In this document: positions 6,169-9,539 of the stretch, one piece after another
Position numbering within the stretch: position 1 is the stretch's first letter
How the letters are laid out: each line of letters begins with the position of its first letter
NCBI GenBank assembly: GCA_028289725.1
Contig: JANQOH010000270.1
Span: 1-9,539 of the forward strand
DNA: 9,539 nt
Source: Alphaproteobacteria bacterium
GTDB lineage: Bacteria; Pseudomonadota; Alphaproteobacteria; UBA7887
Reading direction: 5' to 3'
Made by a program: the position numbers and the translations under genes
The notes under the pieces: generated by a model
Seen by the model: the letters and a program-made list of their open reading frames with translations, nothing else
Told to the model about the DNA's origin: nothing
Database searches by the model: none

Positions 6169-8286
6169 ATGTTTGAAATACACAGTAAGGAAATCACCTG
6201 GGCGGGTCGCCCACTGAAATTCGAGACCGGGCGCATCGCGCGACAGGCGGATGGCGCCGTCCTCGTCACCTATGGCGAAACGTCGGTGCTGTGCACCGCG
6301 GTCGCGCAGAAGGCGCCGAAACCGGGCGTCGACTTCTTCCCGCTGACGGTCAACTATCAAGAGAAGACTTTCGCCGCCGGAAAAATTCCAGGCGGCTTCT
6401 TTAAGCGCGAAGGACGCCCATCGGAAAAAGAAACGCTGACATCGCGCTTGATCGACCGGCCGATCCGGCCACTCTTTGCTTCGGGATTCCGGAACGAGAC
6501 GCAGGTCATCTGCACCGTGCTGTCGCACGATCTGGAAAACGACCCCGACATCGTTTCGCTGGTCGGCGCGTCGGCGGCGCTCACCCTCTCGGGCATCCCC
6601 TTCTTGGGACCGATCGCTGGCGCGCGCGTCGCCTATATCGACGGCGAGTATGTTGTGAACCCGAGCCATGCCGAACTTCAAGCCAGCGCGCTTGATTTGG
6701 TCGTGGCGGGCACCAGCACCGGCGTTTTGATGGTGGAGTCGGAAGCCAGCGAGCTCTCGGAAGAGGTCATGCTCGGCGCCGTGATGCACGGCCATAAGGA
6801 AATGCAGCCTGTCATCGACGCCATCATTGACCTTGCCGAAGCCTGCGCCAAGGAGCCGTGGGAGGTGGCCGAAGGCCCGGACCTGAGCGCGGAAATGGCG
6901 AAGGTCGAAGATGTTGCGCGATCCAATCTCGAAGCGGCCTATGCCGAGGTCAACAAGCAGGCCCGAGTCGAAAAGCTCGACCAAGTGCGGACCAGCGTGG
7001 CGGACGCGTTTGAGGAGTCGGAGCACGAGACGGGCGTCGTCATGGGGCTCCTGAAGAAGCTCGAGAAGGACATTGTCCGGGGCGCGATTATTGATACCGG
7101 CAAACGGATCGATGGCCGCGATACCCGGACCGTGCGGCCGATTGTCTCCGAGGTCGGCGTCTTGCCGCTCGCGCACGGCTCGGCGTTGTTTACGCGCGGC
7201 GAAACCCAGGCCTTGGTGGTCACCACACTCGGAACTGGCCAAGACGAGCAGATTATCGACGCGCTCGAGGGCGAATATCGTCAGCACTTCATGCTGCACT
7301 ACAACTTTCCGCCATTCTCCGTCGGCGAAGCGAGTTTCCTCCGGTCGCCCGGCCGCCGGGAAATCGGCCACGGCAAGCTGGCGTGGCGGGCCGTCAATCC
7401 GGTGATGCCGGATAAGGAAGAGTTCCCCTACACCGTTCGCGTGGTGTCCGAAATCACGGAGTCCAACGGTTCGTCGTCGATGGCCACGGTCTGCGGGACA
7501 TCCCTGTCGATGATGGATTCCGGCGTGCCGCTCAAACGGCCGGTCGCCGGTATCGCCATGGGCTTGATCAAGGAAGAAGACGCCTACGTCGTCCTATCCG
7601 ACATTCTTGGCGACGAAGATCACCTGGGTGATATGGACTTCAAGGTGGCGGGCACCGACATTGGCGTGACGTCCTTGCAAATGGACATCAAGATCACCGG
7701 TATCACCGAGGAGATCATGAAGGTCGCGCTGGATCAGGCGCGTGACGGCCGCCTGCACATTCTTGGTGAGATGGGCAAGGCGCTGTCGCAATCGCGCGAG
7801 GAAGTCAGCGAGAACGCGCCGCGGATTACCACGATCTCGATCCCGCGCGATAAGATCCGCGAAGTCATCGGCACCGGCGGAAAGGTGATCCGTGAGATTA
7901 CGGAAACCACCGGCTGCAAGATCGATATCGAGGATGACGGCACGATCAAGGTCGCCGCGACAACCCAGGATGCGAGCGATGCCGCGATCAAGATGATCCG
8001 TGACATCGTCGCCGAGCCTGAAGTCGGCGTTGTTTACGACGGCACGGTCGTCAAGGTCGTTGATTTCGGCGCTTTCGTGAATTTCATCGGCACCCGCGAC
8101 GGCCTGGTGCATATCAGCGAGCTTGCGCCGCACCGGGTCAAGACGGTCGCCGACGTGGTCAATGAAGGCGACAAGGTGAAAGTGAAAGTGCTCGGTATCG
8201 ATGATCGCGGCAAAGTGCGTCTCAGCATGAAAGCCATCGATCAGGCGACCGGGGACGAAGTCACCGACGAACAGGCGGCAAGCTAG
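6169..8286 (+). CDS. pnp: Polyribonucleotide nucleotidyltransferase (PNPase)
   Basis: PNPase is a trimeric 3'-to-5' phosphorolytic exoribonuclease, reversible as a polymerase, and acts in mRNA decay often with RNase E. The 705 residues match the family (711 in E. coli). Domains in order: first RNase PH-like core (about 13-145, with FFPLTVNYQEKTFAAGKIPGG), helical linker, and second RNase PH core from RIDGRDTRTVRPI (313). The latter has the phosphate-binding serines in SNGSSS (435-437) and the catalytic aspartates Asp482 and Asp488 in LGDEDHLGDMDFKV, counterparts of E. coli Asp486 and Asp492. A KH domain with GTGG at 568-571 and an S1 domain (about 621-692, DFGAFVNF, GLVHISEL) follow. All catalytic residues are present. 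The start has AAGGA (6156-6160) eight bases upstream. A terminator and two leader hairpins lie between rpsO and this gene, pointing to separate, post-transcriptional control. Confidence 0.98.
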   Translation: MFEIHSKEITWAGRPLKFETGRIARQADGAVLVTYGETSVLCTAVAQKAPKPGVDFFPLTVNYQEKTFAAGKIPGGFFKREGRPSEKETLTSRLIDRPIRPLFASGFRNETQVICTVLSHDLENDPDIVSLVGASAALTLSGIPFLGPIAGARVAYIDGEYVVNPSHAELQASALDLVVAGTSTGVLMVESEASELSEEVMLGAVMHGHKEMQPVIDAIIDLAEACAKEPWEVAEGPDLSAEMAKVEDVARSNLEAAYAEVNKQARVEKLDQVRTSVADAFEESEHETGVVMGLLKKLEKDIVRGAIIDTGKRIDGRDTRTVRPIVSEVGVLPLAHGSALFTRGETQALVVTTLGTGQDEQIIDALEGEYRQHFMLHYNFPPFSVGEASFLRSPGRREIGHGKLAWRAVNPVMPDKEEFPYTVRVVSEITESNGSSSMATVCGTSLSMMDSGVPLKRPVAGIAMGLIKEEDAYVVLSDILGDEDHLGDMDFKVAGTDIGVTSLQMDIKITGITEEIMKVALDQARDGRLHILGEMGKALSQSREEVSENAPRITTISIPRDKIREVIGTGGKVIREITETTGCKIDIEDDGTIKVAATTQDASDAAIKMIRDIVAEPEVGVVYDGTVVKVVDFGAFVNFIGTRDGLVHISELAPHRVKTVADVVNEGDKVKVKVLGIDDRGKVRLSMKAIDQATGDEVTDEQAAS

Positions 8287-8296
8287 GAGCGCGCCG

Positions 8297-8989
8297 CTAC
8301 GCCGTCTTCTTGGGCAGGTCCAACGCGTCCAAGATGCCGTCGACCACAATGTCGACCACCAGGCCGATCCGTTCTGAGGTGTACTCGGTCCAACCGAGAT
8401 TGCGCAGAATGATCGGCCTGTTGCGGTGAAAGATCAGGCATTCGCCTAACAGGGCGTTGGTGAGAATAATGGTTTCGGGATTGTCGGGGTCGCGGCCGGT
8501 GGCGGCGACCACGATGTCCCGAAATGCGCCGATCAGCGGCTGAAATATCGCCTCGTACAAGCGGTCGAAGGCGTCGGTCGGGGTGTCGATCTCGCGCATG
8601 ATCAGCCGTCGCGGCCAATGTTCCGGGCCCAAACCGAGCAGTGCTGTTAACACCGCACGCACAAAAATAACCGCGGCTTCCGAAAGCTTGTCCCGATCAT
8701 TCCCGGCGGCCGCCAAATCCGCGCGCAGCTTTTCCTCGGCGCCACCGATCAAATGCTGCGTGCCGGCGATCGTGTAATCAATCGCTTCGTTATACAGGCC
8801 GTCCTTGCCGCCGAAATAGTAAGCGATCGCGGATAGGTTCGCGCCTGCTGCCTTGGTCAACTCGCGGGTCGAAACGGCGTCCGGGCCGCGATCAGCGAAC
8901 ATCATTCCCGCGACATGTAGAAGACGCTCGCGTGCGCTTGACGGATCATCGCACAGAGCTTCAAGAATCTTCTCAGTGTCTTCCGTCAT
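8297..8989 (-). CDS. TetR-family transcriptional regulator, CecR (YbiH)-like
   Basis: This 230-residue protein has the TetR N-terminal helix-turn-helix at about 19-65: ARERLLHVAGMMFADRG, then STRELTKAAGANLSAIAYYFGGKDGLY, where the recognition helix ends in the typical YYF. The C-terminal ligand domain (about 82-205) contains RLIMREIDTPTDAFDRLYEA, ATGRDPDNPETI and ILRNLGWTEY. These resemble the C-terminal domain (DUF1956 type) of E. coli CecR/YbiH, a regulator linked to an efflux transporter; the ligand here is unknown. The start ATG at 8989-8987 was chosen because the helix-turn-helix begins about 18 residues later; no good Shine-Dalgarno is seen. An in-frame ATG at 9091 would add an Arg-rich, unconvincing 34-residue leader. 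It converges on pnp with a 10-base gap and diverges from a flavoprotein gene, which it may repress. Family assignment is firm, subfamily probable. Confidence 0.9.
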   Translation of the reverse strand: MTEDTEKILEALCDDPSSARERLLHVAGMMFADRGPDAVSTRELTKAAGANLSAIAYYFGGKDGLYNEAIDYTIAGTQHLIGGAEEKLRADLAAAGNDRDKLSEAAVIFVRAVLTALLGLGPEHWPRRLIMREIDTPTDAFDRLYEAIFQPLIGAFRDIVVAATGRDPDNPETIILTNALLGECLIFHRNRPIILRNLGWTEYTSERIGLVVDIVVDGILDALDLPKKTA

Positions 8990-9098
8990 TCTCGCGTCAC
9001 GCTGGGGTGAGTCGATCGCTGCGCTGTCGCTAGATGCCGAAAAAGGAGCGTGCGGATCACAGCATAGGCGTCGTCGGCGACTGCTCTTCATATTATTC

Positions 9099-9110
9099 GA
9101 ACGATTGTTC
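9099..9110. promoter_or_regulatory. Imperfect dyad upstream of the TetR gene
   Basis: GAACGATTGTTC has four-base arms GAAC and GTTC and is symmetric at 10 of 12 positions. It lies 110 bases upstream of the chosen start of the TetR gene, in the divergent spacer. It could be an operator for autoregulation, but a match of this size may be chance. Confidence 0.25.
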
Positions 9111-9178
9111 AACGGATACAGTCTTTGCGACCAGGGGGTGGCGCTCAACGCATATCGGAACGCATCTGCCGATTTCGT

Positions 9179-9208
9179 TTGATATGTGAACAAAATTGGG
9201 CAATTTGG
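9179..9208 (+). promoter_or_regulatory. Candidate promoter with overlapping operator-like dyad for the flavoprotein gene
   Basis: TTGATA (9179-9184) matches five of six bases of the -35 consensus. At 16 bases distance lies CAATTT (9201-9206), a poor -10 that keeps only the conserved A2 and T6. The stretch 9191-9208 is a dyad, CAAAATTG-GG-CAATTTGG, with AAATTG and CAATTT as perfect six-base arms. It fills the space between -35 and -10, the usual place for a TetR-type repressor to block polymerase. The site is 59 bases before the flavoprotein start. Promoter assignment is weak; the dyad itself is directly visible. Confidence 0.35.
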
Positions 9209-9266
9209 CGCGTCAAAGGGTGGCCTTTTCCATTCGCTGGGCCATATATCCGCCTGAAGCGCGCCC

Positions 9267-9539
9267 ATGCCTTGGCCGCGCGACCAATCAGCAGGCCCCA
9301 ATTTGAAGCCATTGAATCCCATACTGCTCTCTGGTCGAGAGGTGCTGCCGGTGATCGAAGGCGGCAAAGGCATTTCGATCTCCAATGGCGAAAGCTCGGG
9401 CGCCTGGGCCGCTTGCGACGGTGTTGGTACGTTCTCCGGCGTGAATGCGGACGCCCACGACGGTGACGGCAATCTGATCCCGGTTCACTACAAGGGCCGG
9501 ACCCGGCGGGAACGCCACGATGAGTTGGTGGCGTACGCC
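9267..9539 (+). CDS. Nitronate monooxygenase-like flavin-dependent oxidoreductase, N-terminal part (3' end beyond window)
   Basis: An open frame of 91 codons runs from ATG 9267 to the window end without a stop. After a short leader it reads LKPLNPILLSGREVLPVIEG, then GGKGISISNGESSGAWAA, DGVGTFSGVNADAHDGDGN and KGRTRRERHDELVAYA. I recall this pattern from alphaproteobacterial proteins annotated as nitronate monooxygenase or 2-nitropropane dioxygenase-like TIM-barrel FMN enzymes, where the Gly-rich GGKG and SNG stretches lie near the flavin. The substrate cannot be named. Upstream in frame there is a stop at 9255-9257, so starts are limited to ATG 9267 (weak GAAG before it) or TTG 9303, nearer the conserved part. 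It is transcribed away from the TetR-type gene. Family assignment rests on memory, not on a search. Confidence 0.68.
   Translation, partial: MPWPRDQSAGPNLKPLNPILLSGREVLPVIEGGKGISISNGESSGAWAACDGVGTFSGVNADAHDGDGNLIPVHYKGRTRRERHDELVAYA

Noticed and set aside
6154..7371. A 405-codon minus-strand frame opposite pnp
   Set aside because: pnp is intact and typical on the plus strand; the antisense frame has no domain or ribosome binding site and arises from codon bias.
9147..9165. Direct repeat AACGCAT at 9147-9153 and 9159-9165
   Set aside because: Seven bases repeated at 12-base spacing is too short to separate from chance, and there is no third copy.
8990..9472. N-terminal extension of the TetR-type protein to a start at 9472
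   Set aside because: TetR proteins begin shortly before the helix-turn-helix; the extension is low-complexity and crosses the divergent spacer and the flavoprotein gene on the other strand.
1..9539. Undescribed defence, mobile or CRISPR-like system
   Set aside because: Both strands were read for repeats, integrases, transposases and unusual gene pairs. All long frames belong to known housekeeping families or to the TetR/flavoprotein pair.

Overview
The window carries the conserved bacterial nusA-infB-rbfA-truB-rpsO-pnp cluster of transcription, translation and RNA-turnover genes. It is followed by a less conserved edge with a TetR-type regulator and the beginning of a flavin-dependent oxidoreductase. 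The gene order, the GC-rich codon use, the single gene combining a YlxR domain with an L7Ae-like domain between nusA and infB, and the alphaproteobacterial style of the IF-2 and NusA N-terminal sequences point to an alphaproteobacterium, perhaps close to Rhodospirillales. The last point is inference from remembered family sequences; no search was possible.

Layout. Bases 59-1012 hold the C-terminal part of NusA; its N-terminal half lies outside the window. Bases 1 to about 51 are a fold-back: read on the minus strand they encode exactly the NusA peptide expected just before the retained part, so this end is inverted and is probably a contig-end chimera. Then come ylxR/L7Ae (1047-1724), infB (1721-4282), rbfA (4304-4723), truB (4713-5675) and rpsO (5699-5968). 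All are on the plus strand, with overlaps or gaps of at most 34 bases, as in one operon. A strong intrinsic terminator follows rpsO (6058-6090). Two further stable hairpins fill the pnp leader, then pnp (6169-8286) ends the housekeeping block.

The right edge is accessory-like. A CecR-like TetR-family repressor gene (8297-8989, minus strand) ends 10 bases from pnp in convergent orientation. It is divided by a 277-base divergent spacer from a plus-strand gene that runs off the window (9267-9539) and resembles the N-terminus of a nitronate-monooxygenase/2-nitropropane-dioxygenase-like flavoprotein. The spacer contains two imperfect dyads, one of them over a weak candidate promoter for the flavoprotein, which suggests local control by the TetR-type protein.

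How the genes work together: NusA modulates elongation and termination, IF-2 starts translation, RbfA matures the 30S subunit, TruB makes pseudouridine 55 in tRNA, S15 is a primary 16S rRNA binder, and PNPase degrades and trims RNA. The YlxR/L7Ae protein is probably an RNA-binding partner of this machinery. I see no mobile element, CRISPR array, tRNA, rRNA or defence system. The non-routine signals are the inverted left end, the structured rpsO-pnp intergenic region, and the tetR/flavoprotein divergent promoter region.
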